The notes below the pieces were generated by a model. The model did not search any database and was not told the origin of the DNA. It saw nothing but the letters and a program-made list of their open reading frames with translations. Position numbers and translations under genes: made by a program. This document shows positions 44,200 through 55,707 of a DNA stretch of 64,000 bases, in pieces. Source of the DNA: Megaustenia siamemsis (lineage: Eukaryota > Mollusca > Gastropoda > Stylommatophora > Ariophantidae); NCBI GenBank assembly GCA_032433765.1, contig JAVIAB010000101.1:65257640-65321639 (forward strand). The letters run 5' to 3'. The number at the start of each line of letters is the position of its first letter. The first letter of the stretch is position 1.

Positions 44200-45075
44200 A
44201 AGTTATCCTATTGATTTTGTTTGATTGTGCACATTTTTATTTGTCTATCTTTTGATGTTACTTGTCAACGTTAATCTCGGTTTGCCTCTGACTACTTTAA
44301 TCCGTATTTTTCATTCCAATATTACTTTTAGTAGGCTGTTGTGTCTTTTAACTTGTGCCAAAAATGTATTTTTGTCTTGTTTGAATTGTGTTCAGTAGTT
44401 CCCTTTTCACTGTTAGTTGTTTTAAGACTTCATCATTTGTTTTCTTTTCTCCCCAACCAATTCTTCCTATTCTTCTATAAAGCCATATTTTTTTTTTAAT
44501 TAATTTTAAATTTTATTTATTGAAATGTATTTCTGTTCTGCTTTCTTGTCTAATGTTCATGTTACTACACTATCATCATGTACCATACCGGTTGGCGTAG
44601 GTGATCATGTGCTTCCACAATCTTCTATCCACAGTGCATCGTATCAGTTCTGTTGTTGACTGCTTTCCGTGCCATGACACCAAGCTATCCAGTATTTTCT
44701 CTCTTTGTCGTCCGCGATCTCTCTTTCCTTTGATTTTTCCAGTTGTAAACAAGTATTCCAACTTTTCTTTTCTCAAGATGCGCCCGAAAAATGTTGATTG
44801 TTTCTTTCTGATGTTTTTTAGCAGCTGCCTTTTTGTGTTGGCCTCTTTGAGAACTTCCTCATTGGTCTTTTTAGCTGTCCAGGGAACTTTCAACATTCTT
44901 CTGAGAAATCCCATCGCTGTGGCCTCTAATAGTCTTTTTATTTGTTTGTCTACAGTCCATGATTCGCTTCCATAGATCAGATTTGCTTCTATGGTTACTA
45001 CACCATACATTAATATTGAGAAGAAATAACATGTTGCTATTTGTAGTTTTCGCTGGTCATATTTGTCATGACATT
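44200..45075 (-). pseudogene. RTE-A copy 7, host of an RTE-B insertion
   Basis: RTE-A C-terminal DNA at 44215-44570 (ATCTTTTGATGTTACTTGTC, TAGTAGGCTGTTGTGTCTTT) continues after the RTE-B insert at 45004-45075 (CATACATTAATATTGAGAAG, then TGTCATGACATTAATAT). It also has a T-rich 44485-44520 interruption. No frame survives. Confidence 0.75.
44571..44993 (-). mobile_element. RTE-B copy 3, 423 bp, 10-bp TSD in RTE-A
   Basis: GTTACTACAC at 44561-44570 and 44994-45003 flanks a 5'-truncated RTE-B. Its minus frame (44576-45010) is open and shows GSESWTVDKQIKRLLEATAM, LKVPWTAKKTNEEVLKEANT, KLEYLFTTGKIKGKRDRGRQ, TELIRCTVDRRLWKHMITYA and NRYGT. The 3' tail is ATGATAGTG in sense. This is the best-preserved RTE-B C-terminus. 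Confidence 0.92.
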
Positions 45076-45823
45076 AATATATTTAAACACGAAACACTAA
45101 CAATAAGAACAAATATACAAATTTGTTGAAGCAAAGTATGCTTTAGTACGCGTCTATGTGGATCACAAACCTCCACTACCTAATACAGGGCTAGAGAGAA
45201 AGTTAACCAGCTTTCCCGTCCGTATGCCTTCGTAAGACAATGATCATTCAATGGCAGAACAACGTAAAAAACACTTCTCACAATGGATCAAAGCTACCAT
45301 TTTTCATGGCAGCACTTAGTAATTGGAAATGATAGTGTTTGGGTCATGTGATAAGAATTATAAGGCTGTTCCCAGGACTTTCAAAAGATAATTCTCTATA
45401 AGTGAAAAAGGTTGGGAAAATATGACATCAGATTGTATCACACAAAAAATGCACTTAAACATGTGATGAAAAAAATAATGTACACATGGGAAGACAAAAT
45501 GTAGTGGGGAAATAACGTGAATTCAGGCAACAAAAATATCTCTTGGTCATTCTGATGTTGACCCTCTCTATTAAACGTTGCCAAATTCAGTCACTAGAGA
45601 AATTGCTCAGTAAAACAGTATCCAGGATAAAACACTTATATATTACCAGCTTCTGATAGATCTTGTTTGCTAGCTACCAACCGTCTGGTAAGATATCAAA
45701 GACTAAAGGCTGTTCTAAATGAAGTTTTGAACTGTATTTTCTACGCTTGCTACAATCATGACTTCTGTAATAAGCGAATAGCTTTGAAGTGACTCAATAG
45801 TCAATTGTAATATTGTTCATAGC

Positions 45824-46145
45824 ATATTTCCCCCCTCCTCCTTCCTCTGCATCTCTTTTCCCAGGTTATTATTTCCTCCCTCTCCTTTTCTTTCCCCGGT
45901 TATTATTTCCTCCTTCCTCTCCATTTCTTTCCCCGTTTATTTTTTCCTACCTCCTCCTTCCTCTCCATTTCTTTCCCCAGCTATTATTTCCTACCTCCTC
46001 CTTCCTCTCAAATTCTTTTCCCCTGTTATTATTTCCTCCCTCCTCCTCCCTCTCCATTTCTTTCCCCGGTTTTTATCTCCTTCCTCTCCTGTTCTTTTCT
46101 TTCCTTGATGTTTATTTCCTTTCTCTCCACCCTGCTATTTTTAGC
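45824..46145. repeat. Pyrimidine-rich degenerate repeat
   Basis: Imperfect repeats of TTATTATTTCCTCC with CTCCATTTCTTTCCCC, nearly all C and T on this strand. Confidence 0.88.
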
Positions 46146-46427
46146 CGACCTATGACTACCTCTGTTGCTCATTCACCGTTCTAACCCTTGTCTTTTGCTT
46201 CTACGATTCCTTTGTTGGGATTGTTCCCCTCTGTGTTAGGCCCCATTAACTTTTATGGGGCCTATTATCTTCTCCCGCCTCTGCCTTTTGTCTGACCACT
46301 GACACTTGTCTTTCCCAGACCACTGTTTAGACTCCTTTATATCTATTTCCACCATTGTTTTCATTACTTGTCTGGCTTTGTTCTCCCCCCTCCCCTCTCC
46401 TCCCCCTCCACCCGTATCTTTTGTAGA

Positions 46428-46722
46428 CCTCGTGTCCACTGCTCATTTCCTCGATTGCTCAACGACGGACAGTCAAGTTTCGCCAGCCTCGTGTCCACTG
46501 CTCATTTCCTTGATTGCTCTACGACGGACAGTCAAGTTTCGCCAGCCTCGTGTCCACTGCTCATTTCCTCGATTGCTCTACGACGGACAGTCAAGTTTCG
46601 CCAGCCTCGTGTCCACTGCTCATTTCCTCGATTGCTCTACGACGGACAGTCAAGTTTCGCCAGCCTCGTGTCCACTGCTCATTTCCTCGATTGCTCTACG
46701 ACGGACAGTCAAGTTTCGCCAG
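46428..46722. repeat. 59-bp minisatellite, exactly 5 copies
   Basis: Units at 46428, 46487, 46546, 46605 and 46664 with core CCTCGTGTCCACTGCTCATT and ACGACGGACAGTCAAGTTTC. They are nearly identical. Because 59 is not a multiple of three and no unit frame has a stop, all three plus frames are open here, which is an artefact. Confidence 0.98.
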
Positions 46723-46977
46723 CTAAGTTGACTTTTCTTATACGTTTTATACATTATCTTCGTTGTACTTCTGATTTTCTATCTCTTCCTCAATTTCCCT
46801 ATCTCTCTTTTCTACACATCTTGACTCTCATCCTACCTCCCCTCATGTAGCCTCCTTTCTTATTTCATAATCCTACTTTCTTCTCTTCTTTTCTGTCCAC
46901 CTCTCCATTCTCCTGATCATCATACATGTAGATATAGATAATTGTGCTTCATCGTTTGTGGTTGTTGTCCTTGTTTT

Positions 46978-47004
46978 CTGAAGAAGACTACTAGCCGAAA
47001 CGTC
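46978..47004 (+). other. Hammerhead-ribozyme-like core motif
   Basis: CTGAAGA (matching CUGANGA) is followed by AGACTACTAGCC and then GAAAC. Stem II would be GACT-ACT-AGCC with one mismatch (ancestral GGCT/AGCC plausible), preceded by one extra A. Motifs of this form are known in Penelope-like elements and retrozymes. Activity and folding are unverified. Confidence 0.35.
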
Positions 47005-47915
47005 AGTATTGTATTGTGTTCCCTATTTGTAAAGCTGTCACCATACCTTGGAGTGTCTAACACTCCCCATCACTGGCTCCTTGCTACCAGCTTTACCGCA
47101 GCATTGCAATTATTTGCCTGTTCCCTATTGTTCATAGCTAAAGGGCATCCAATAATTTTTGCAGTCGATGCCGTTAGTGCGTGTCACAATGACCTATGTT
47201 CATTTTACCGCCAAGCCAATGAGGAAACTGTGCAGATATAAATAAATTCACAGACAAAACAAACTACAGTGACAGAATCATCTAATATATAGTTAAGTTA
47301 AAATATTTATTTTGAAATTTGCAATGTATCTCCCTCACTTTTCTCTCTCTCTCTCTCTCTCTCTATCTATATCTTTCTTCATACAGGAAACCGTAAATTG
47401 ACACACAATTGGAAATATAAACGAAACCAGATAATGGGCAACATCATCATGTGTATACACGGAAACCAAAGGTCAAGTTGACGAACCCGAGTCAGAGACA
47501 AACTCGACTAAAGCAGCCTGTCCATGTTTAATCTCCCGTGTTCTTATCTCATCGCCCCATGAAGGAAATTAAAATATGAAAAAAAGCAAATGCTTAATTT
47601 GTTGTGTTCTACATATATGTACGGCATGAAAACATGGTCAACGAATGTCAGTGAAAGAAACAGCAATAATGTGTTTAGAAATGGGTGAAGTAATTCTAAT
47701 TCACAGTGCGTGTTGCTTTTATACATAGCAAGTTCCAACTCTCTGGTCTTCATTTGTGTACATCATATTACTAGTGTTCTCAATTAGCAGTCACAAATAT
47801 CTTCATAAATCCCTCTCTCGTTCTTTAGTGTCATGAAGATACATCTATTCCCCTCAGCCTCCAAAATTGTAAATAAAAATTAATATCCAGTAAACTCTCC
47901 ATTCTTTTTTCATTA

Positions 47916-48889
47916 TTTTTTTTTTTATTTCAATGTATATGTGTGTTTCTATGAGGATAATGACAATTAGTGCGTGAAGTAAAAAAAAAAAAAAACACAC
48001 ATAAACGATTCAGAAGAGTATGCAGAACATCCGATCAACTTCTCACATTTTGCTTATTTTTTAAAGATGATTTCTGTAAACAAAATCATTTAATTGTTTT
48101 TCATCGATCCTATCATCTATGGCCATATTGCTGGTAGAAAACACTTCTGATAAATATGCTGAAACAAATGGTAAAATATTCAACTGAATATATTATCTCT
48201 TGTATAGCAGATGTGTAATAAAATGAACGAACGGCATTCCATCATCATAAAAACTAATAGAAGAATTTTGACCGCAATGATATGCCCTTAATTGTACAAT
48301 ACCTACTTTTCTTTCCAGCGAACACACACGGCACTTTATACTAAAATACAAACTTTGTTCTCTAATTGTCTTGTCTTCTGGTCACTTGATGTATTTTAAA
48401 AATTGACGGAGAGAAAGATGAAAATACTCTCCCTTTGATTTAAATTTAATGTAACTTCTGGGAAATAAAAGTTAACAAATAGTAACGTTAAGATATAGTA
48501 AACCGCTAATTTAACATTTTGTCGCAGTCTCAAAGAATAGTTTAAGACGTGCAGTGATTAGAGTATTGGTTATATTGGTCCTATTGGTTATGGAAGGCCA
48601 CGGTATCACTGCAAACGAATTAAAATACATAATCGCTCAACCGCCCGTGCCAGTGGAAACATCCGAATTACTAACTCATCTCCCAAACAAAGAAAGGTAA
48701 TTGTAGTCCCCGTCGTAGCAGTCTTAGCACTCGTCAAAAGACATAAGGCGAAACCGCGCAGAAAGTGAACACAGCCAACTATTCTCCAGCCATACGATAT
48801 AATCATTCATCGTAAACAATTGGAATATCGAAACATGATCAAAACGGATGAGGCACACAGCTCACGGTGTGCACAGAGCATTTAACTCA
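47916..48889. other. No gene seen
   Basis: AT-rich sequence with homopolymer runs; no recognisable gene. Confidence 0.45.
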
Positions 48890-49530
48890 GTAACTCCTGC
48901 AACAGGTCGGACTTGGAATATGAGGAAACTGCAACAAGGAACATTTTTCAGACATAGCCTTCAATGGTTCCTGCCGTCTATCCACCATATACCGGAAGTT
49001 CTCATCCTCCCGAAAATGATGATCGTCATATTGAGAAAAAAAAATGTATAGCGCTTGATGATGTTAGGATATCTTTCTTGACTCCAACCGAACGTATAAA
49101 CACACAGCCGTCGAATTATCCCCGTCACACATCAAACAACAGATGCTACGGTTAGCGTACAACGATCGAAACACGGTGTAAATTCCACAAAGAGGAAAAT
49201 CTTCGGTCCACTTGACGGAGCAGTTCACATTAATGCGTTTCAGCAGGTAAATAACTTGCATCAAACAATTCGAACGTTGACCATTGAACAGCACTCAATG
49301 TGACATAAACCGCATGTCAACACTAGAGGGTCGCTTTTACAATACTTGACTTGTCAAAAAGGAACATTGCTGTGTGTACTCGGCGGCGCAAATTTTTCCA
49401 CTTCGTCGGCGCAGATTTACTAGAAGTAGAAGATCATTTTAATTTCAACACAGAAAATTGCATCACAGAGCCGAAATTAATCAAACCCCAGATGCATTTT
49501 TTACAGCGATCGAGAGAACGTGAAACGTTC
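48890..49530 (+). pseudogene. hAT relic: 5' region and first coding segment
   Basis: Homologous to the reverse complement of about 54090-54800, the 5' part of the large hAT. Shared blocks include AATATGAGGAAACTGCAACA, CTTGATGATGTTAGG and TCAAAAA.G.AC. The frame at 49351-49530 gives DHFNFNTENCITEPKLIKPQ and MHFLQRSRERE, matching HHFDFNAEKCKEDPKLI and HFLQRSRGRG of that transposase. The rest of the gene is absent. Confidence 0.72.
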
Positions 49531-50497
49531 CTCCATTTTGAAACGGAAGACCTGATTAGAGTAATTATAGCCAACGAGGACAATTCTGCCCACATCGGAG
49601 CAAAACTAGACAGCAGGCAACATTTTTTTTTAAAGTGCATTAACAAACATTAAAGAAGGAGACCCGAATTTTATTATGAAAAAAAACCAGAATATGTTGA
49701 ATGAGTTGCATAATTTATTGCCCAGTAGTTGAGTGCACCCAATTTTTTTTTTACTTTTTAGTTAACTGATTCTTCTGTAGCCTATAAATAATCATTCGTG
49801 TTTGGCTATGAAGCCGACGGTGATTTTTAAGTTCCATCTAATTGTGTATCTCAACACTGAGTCAGGGATGGCTTTCCAATTGTAAGTCTATTCCACGGGA
49901 CAAGACTGATTTTAAATGTGTAAATCTGATAATATGTAACGACGCCTATTATAGATGTTTCAGTAATTGCCCAATAGAACATAATGAATCTAATTATATG
50001 ATTCAATATTCACATAAATGTATATGCAGAGTATGATATCATATTTAAATATGTTCTCACAACTACAAATATAATTATCAAAATCTATGAACAAAATTAA
50101 TATAATTAACTATTTCAATTCATTAACAAACCATTCTTTAAAAAATGTGAATTTCATTTTTCTTTTTTTGAAATTGACATACACTCAAAGGACTTAAATA
50201 TTTTTAAAAATGTGTCAAGTCTGGACTCACTGACAAACTATGAACCAAGCGCTTTGGTGTGACGTAACATTGTGTGCATGGACCCGGTAAAGACTTGGGA
50301 CACAAATATACTTCTCTGCTATTCACACATGAGCCAGCCAGCAATACAAATTGTGGTCTCTCGACCAGCGTTAAATATGGAGCTTTCTGAGCTGGTCATA
50401 CCAGAGTATTTCATATTTTATTTAAATGTGTTCATAACTTGAGTCAGAAATTGAAAGAAATCACGTAAATGTTACTTCCGTTGAGTGTAAAATGCCC
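49531..50497. other. No gene seen
   Basis: AT-rich sequence; no feature supported. Confidence 0.5.
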
Positions 50498-50580
50498 TGA
50501 ATAAGGGATTCTCAACATGTTTGTGCCCGCGGCACACTGAATACTTTTCAAAGAACTGCGGACGCCAGTATCTAAATGTA
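50498..50580 (+). mobile_element. Orphan hAT-type terminal region
   Basis: AAGGGATTCTCAACATGTTT followed by GTGCCCGCGGCACACTGAAT resembles the left end of Charlie-type hATs (CAGGGGTTCTCAACC, then GCGGCACAC). No matching right end is visible nearby. Confidence 0.4.
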
Positions 50581-51173
50581 TTGTTGACATCGGCTACTCA
50601 TATTTACAACACAGCTTTTTGCTCGTCGCATGGTTATTCTGTGCCCATGATTCCAGGAAAATAAATATAAAGCACTGTATCTTACTTGCAATACATTGAA
50701 TGCCTTTTGAAGATAATCAGCAATATGATAATTATAAAAGAAAACACACTCACTGACATGGACTTCTATGGACATGTTCGGAGTGCAATGATGATAACCC
50801 GCAAGTTACTCAATAACTCAATAACACTCTCTGAACTAATGCGGTTTTTTATTTGTGTCATCTCATATTTTCTGTTAGATTTTAAAAGTTAGGGACGAAT
50901 GGTTGTCACCTCTTCTCAAGCCTTTCAAGATACCGCATCAAGGCAAAGTTCAACCTATAAATATGTATCTGACAGTTTGACAACGACGGTTACCGCTTCT
51001 GTTCTTTGGGAAAGAAAAACAAACATCAGCGTTTGCTTTATACATTGTTTTTTATTCCTTTTCCTCATAATCTTTCGACACTAAATGACGTCACTAGAAG
51101 GAATGAGGCTGTAACGTCTGGAGCACCAAGAACACACGCGATAGGCGCAATGACGTCCGCAGTCACCGAGTTG
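50581..51173. other. No gene seen
   Basis: No feature supported. Confidence 0.45.
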
Positions 51174-51409
51174 AGAACAACTGCCCTGAATTGTCACATC
51201 AACTTGTCTCCCACTTGCAAGCAGCAACACACAGACAAATCTGGACAAGTCAAAAAACCATGGCCTCGGATTGCATGTAAGGGAAATAGAACAACTGCCC
51301 TGAATGATCACAGCAACTTGTCTCCCACTTGCAAGCAATAACACACAGACAAATCTGGACAAGTCACAAAAACCATGGCCTCGGATTGTATGTAAGGGAA
51401 ATAGAACAA
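51174..51409. repeat. About 115-bp tandem duplication, 2 copies
   Basis: GAACAACTGCCCTGAAT...CTTGTCTCCCACTTGCAAGC recurs at a spacing of 114-115 bp (51181, 51295), with a partial third start at 51410. Confidence 0.93.
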
Positions 51410-51524
51410 CTCTAACTGTAATTTGTTAAATTATTGCCCATGTTACTACCCACACATTCAGGTTCATTTTGAAAGCAGTAGACTGGTGCAGAATATTAGA
51501 AAAATAATCCAAGTGAGAAATGAA

Positions 51525-51552
51525 ACCAAAAAAAAAAAAAAAAAAAAAAAAA
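51525..51552. repeat. Poly(A) run
   Basis: About 28 A residues, 50 bp before the large hAT. Confidence 0.95.
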
Positions 51553-51861
51553 GGAAATTACAAATTTGAGTGACGTCTCAAATATAAAATCACCACTTGA
51601 TTAGGGTTGCCAGATGAAAAAAATGAAAAGCAGGACATTTAATCTAAAAAAAACTTGATTTTTCACCAAAAAGCAGGACACTTTTTAGAAAAAATCCAAC
51701 AAAAAAGCAGGAAAAAAAAGAATGTGCTTATTTTCAATACTTTATATAATAGGGTAAACAGTTAATTACAGAACACGATAAAAATGTGAGAAGAGTGTTA
51801 ACAAATCTAAAATTAACTGAATTTTTTTAATGTAAAGGTAAAAAATAAGCTTTTACCTTGT

Positions 51862-54259
51862 TTAAAGTCCAGATTGTTGATACTTTTCTGATGATCCAAT
51901 TTCTCTGAGCAAAGAATGTTGCTTGTCATCCAGTAAATACTGGTAGAAGTCCACACAAGACATATGTCTTAAATTAAACTTTACAAGTAGAATTCCTTTA
52001 ATAGACTCAAGACATTGGCGGTTTCTCTCTTTTGTCCACTGAGAATTTATTAGAGAAAATAGCCTCTCCACACACGCATTATGACTTGGTACGGCAAAGT
52101 AAAATTGACATATCTGAAGAAGTTTAGAGTTTGATTCAGAATTTGGATGTGCCTTCAGAAAGTTAACCCACTGTTTGTCTAATGGAGATTTATAATCCTC
52201 TTCTGATAAATTAGCTGCATACTGTTTGAGGTTGCAGAACTGGTCAAAGAGTTTTGATTCTTCAATTTGTACATTTTTTCTTTGTTGTAGGTAGTGCAAA
52301 CATGAATCAAGCTTTGTTGTAGGTAGTGCAAACATGAATCAAGTTTTGTTGTAGGTAGTGCAAACATGAATCAAGCTTTGTTGTAGGTAGTGCAAACATG
52401 AATCAAGCTTTGTTGTAGGTAGTGCAAACATGAATCAAGCTTTGTTGTAGGTAGTGCAAACATGAATCAAGCTTTGTTGTAGGTAGTGCAAACATGAATC
52501 AAGCTTTGTTGTAGGTAGTGCAAACATGAATCAAGTTTTGTTGTAGGTAGTGCAAACATGAATCAAGCTTTGTTGTAGGTAGTGCAAACATGAATCAAGT
52601 TTTGTTGTAGGTAGTGCAAACATGAATCAAGTTTTGTTGTAGGTAGTGCAAACATGAATCAAGTTTTGTTGTAGGTAGTGCAAACATGAATCAAGTTCAT
52701 TAAACTTAATATTTTTTAGATTTGGCATTTTCATCCACTGAAAGCATTTTAGTTCTTCAAGTGGTAACATCCATTTGTGCAAATATTCAAGGCAAGTATT
52801 ATAAAAGTCCGTCATTTGTTTTTTGAAATGGATACATTTTTGCTCCAATCCATTCTCTATGAGGGATTCTAATGGTTCTCTTACATTCATAGGTACATAT
52901 TCTTCCTGAAGTCTATTCCTCAATGAAGTTAAAACAAAATCAATGATGTCAATCACTTCTATGGCAGACATATTTTCTCTTTCAAGTTCAGCTATTTTGA
53001 CATGAAATATAAACATATTAGAATGCAGAAACCACAGGTATAGCTCTGCCAATTCATCTTCAATAAAGTTTCTTATGATTGAAGGAACACAGTTTTTAGG
53101 TTGTGAAAGAAAGTAAGCTTTCAATGCTGGATACATTTTTTGAAGTTTTCCAATTGCAGGAAAGAGCGTCAGCCATCTCGTTTTAGTGTGATATAAAAGC
53201 TCTTCGTATCTGATTTCAACAAAGTCACAAAATTCTTTTAACTGTTCTGTTCTAACTGCATAAATGTGAAAAAAGTTAAATATTTTAAGAACAATGCTCT
53301 CTATGTCAACACTGAGACAACCTGCACCATGTTGACAACAGTTGTGGAGGATATGCGCAGGACACCCAACACCAATTATCTGTTCATTTACTCTCTTCTT
53401 TAAATGTGAAAAAACATTGTTCCCAGTATTTCTTGCTAATCCTCCAAAATTAACATTGGCGTTATCCCCAGAGAAAGCAATGCACTTTGCTGATAAAGTG
53501 TGAGTTTCTAATGTATGTGTTATGTAATCCGATACTGTTTCAGCAGTTTCATTTATACATGATTTTAGTTCCAATACCTTTACTTGGATTCCTTCATCCT
53601 TATTAAAGTAATGCACAACCAACGGGAATAGTTTTAGTGCTGCATGACTGCTAGCATCTGTGGCAATTCCAAAATAAGGCACATCATTTCTTAAGCTGTC
53701 AGTCACAATACTCAAAGCATGAGGGGCAATAACATTATGAACAATAGCTTCTGTTTTACTGCGCCCATACTTAATATTTCTTGCAATGTCAGAATCAGAG
53801 TAGATAGTTTTGTTTAACTTAGATGTACAGTCCATGGAATTGTATGACTGATGGTGTGAAATCGTGTGAAAGGCTAAAGTTCCTTCAGCTGCCAATACCA
53901 TTTTCTCTAAAGAAGTAAATTTACAGCTAAAGCACGTATTTATCTTTTTTTGATGAAGAAGCAGTTCTGATTGCATTCTTATGTTTTTCTGTATCAATAT
54001 GTCTCTGCAAATCTCCTGCACCTCTGTGTCCAAATTTTACAAAGGAATCACAGATTATGCATTTTGCTTCACTTTTATTTCTTCCCTTTGACTTCCGTTT
54101 CCAAGATGGCGGATCTAGTCCACGTCCTCTCGATCGCTGCAGAAAATGCACCCAGGATCTGATTAATTTCGGATCTTCTTTGCACTTTTCTGCGTTAAAG
54201 TCAAAATGATGATATGCTTGATACATCTGTGTCGCTAAGACGAGGTCGTAGGTCGACAA
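51862..54259 (-). pseudogene. hAT transposase, frameshift plus minisatellite insertion
   Basis: Segment 1 (54259 to about 53950) has a BED-type zinc finger (Cys67, Cys70, His87, His93). The frame changes at a run of seven A (sense) near 53950. Segment 2 (to 52697) holds the catalytic core (GIATDASSH, CIAFSGDNANVNFGG, GVGCPAHILHNCC, KTRWLTLFPAIGKL). A 13 x 32-bp array (52281-52696) then introduces stops. Segment 3 (to 51862) is the hATC dimerisation region (FAVPSHNACVERLFSLINSQ, KERNRQCLESI). It resembles hATs related to KIAA1586-like proteins; the subfamily is inference. Segments 2 and 3 are in the same frame because 12 extra units add 384 bp. Confidence 0.88.
52281..52696. repeat. 32-bp minisatellite inside transposase, 13 copies
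   Basis: CATGAATCAAG recurs every 32 bp from 52301 to 52685 (13 times). One unit is the native coding sequence for LDSCLHYLQQ. The units are nearly identical, alternating only AAGCTTTG and AAGTTTTG. Confidence 0.97.
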
Positions 54260-55707
54260 CAGTCCGTTTTTGACGAATCAAGTGTTGTGAGTGAGACATT
54301 CCACCGTTCAGACTTCATCTGTGCTTTACGTCACATTAGTGCTGTTCAAGACCGTTATTGGGATTCTTTGACGCAAGTTATTTCCACGTTACACATTAAT
54401 GTAAACTACTTCGTCAGTCGCAGTTTTGTCTCTTTGGGGAAGTTGCTTCGTGTATTGTTCGTCGTAGACTGTTTACACTTGAGTAATCAGACATAAGTCT
54501 AAAGGTATCGAGATTATGAGTTTGGCGACATTGTGTCCTACGTCATCGTATTGGTTCCCTAAACCGGCCGTGCGCAAATCTTACGGTCTGCTGTTTGATG
54601 TGCAACAAGAATAAATTGACGACTGACTGTGTGTCTATATGTTCGGAATTGGAGTAATCAACGATGGCCTAACATCATCAAGTGCTACGATGATCATCAT
54701 TTTCGGGAGGACGTGACTTACCGGTATATGGGGATAGGCGGCGGGAACAAATGGAGGCTATGCATGAAATGTGTTCCTTGTTGCAGTTTCCTCATATTAC
54801 AAGTCGCATGTCTGTGTTAGTCACCTCTAGTGACTCGGGCAGATGGTGCTCGTAAACCTGGGAAGGCCGACCATCTAAGGGCAGAATCCCCCGACAGAAA
54901 AGATCAACTGCTGCCTTGCAGGAAGATTGGGGACAATCAAAGGCTAAGGAAAGCAAACCTGAAAAAATGCTGGCTGAAATCGGATGCACTGGGCCACTGG
55001 CGCAGAACACAGTGCAACGTATTAACGGGTGTTCAGTCAGAGTGGATCTGACAGACTCTAATTGTGATGTTCTGTCTGTGGGGGCGATCAACACACTTAG
55101 CCTGACAGCTGACTTCATATGAGAGTCTGGAATCCTTACTCTGATTGAGTCCTGAACGCAGAGAGAGAGAGAGAGATTTCTTCCCTTTGAAAAACATGGA
55201 AACTTTGTTCTTAAATTGTCAGAAAATCTGCACTTCCATTTACTAGTTTCTCCTGCTTTCAACATGTTAAAAATTAAGATAATTAAAGATTGAACTAGAT
55301 TTAAAAAGCGTTCATTAATAAATTAAACTGAATGTAAACATGGTACGAACGAACAAGGAAGCGGAAGTAAGGTACTAAACGAAAACCAAAAATTGCGCGC
55401 TTCTTTGCGCACGTCGTTTAATATATGTATGGTATCCCAAGATGGCCATTTATACTATTTAATCAGGTAAATCAGGCAACACATTGTGTACAAACATTTC
55501 TATACTGTTTCAGCAGATTGAAACATCACAAAATGCAATGTGTCATGACTGAACTAAAATATTTTATATTTATGTCCGATAAAGTCCGACACATTAAAAA
55601 GCAGGACATTTATGATTTTTAATAAAGTCCGCCCGGACGCCGGAAAAACACCTAAAAAGCAGGACATGTCAGGCAAAATCCGGACGTCTGGCAACCCTAC
55701 ACTTGAT

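Larger units (their letters stand above)
45824..47125. mobile_element. 1302-bp insert with 13-bp TSD, minisatellite and hammerhead-like motif
   Basis: TATTGTTCATAGC occurs at 45811-45823 and 47126-47138, and the flanks are collinear with the uninterrupted duplicate at about 61190-61260. Contents in order: a pyrimidine-rich stretch (45824-46145), a spacer, a 59-bp x 5 minisatellite (46428-46722), another pyrimidine-rich spacer, then CTGAAGAAGAC...AGCCGAAACGTC (46978-47004). No reverse transcriptase or transposase is present, so it would be non-autonomous. Confidence 0.65.
45590..47915 (+). repeat. Diverged duplicate of 60950-62010, interrupted by a 1.3-kb insert
   Basis: Blocks 45610-45700 (GATAAAACACT, TACCAACCGTCTG) and 47200-47910 (ATTTTGAAATTTGC, CTAAAGCAGC.TGTCCATGT, AATCTCCCG, CCAACTCTCTG, ATATCCAGT.AACTCT) align in order with 60960-61190 and 61260-62010. 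Between them sits a later insertion with its own TSD. The nature of the duplicated unit is unknown, and no coding frame is shared. Confidence 0.7.
51602..55699 (-). mobile_element. Large hAT transposon, 4098 bp, TSD CACTTGAT
   Basis: Terminal inverted repeat TAGGGTTGCCAGA at both ends, followed by repeats of AAAGCAGGACA near each end. The 8-bp duplication CACTTGAT lies at 51594-51601 and 55700-55707. The transposase is on the minus strand (54259 to 51862). A 5' region of about 1.4 kb (54260-55699) has no recognised gene; part of it is shared with the relic at 48890-49530. Confidence 0.93.

Noticed and set aside
46306..46850. Long open frames in three plus frames (141, 160 and 70 codons)
   Set aside because: Artefact of a stop-free 59-bp tandem repeat whose length is not a multiple of three.
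54792..55265. 157-codon minus-strand frame in the hAT 5' region
   Set aside because: No recognisable domain, and overlapping plus frames are equally open; not enough to call a gene.
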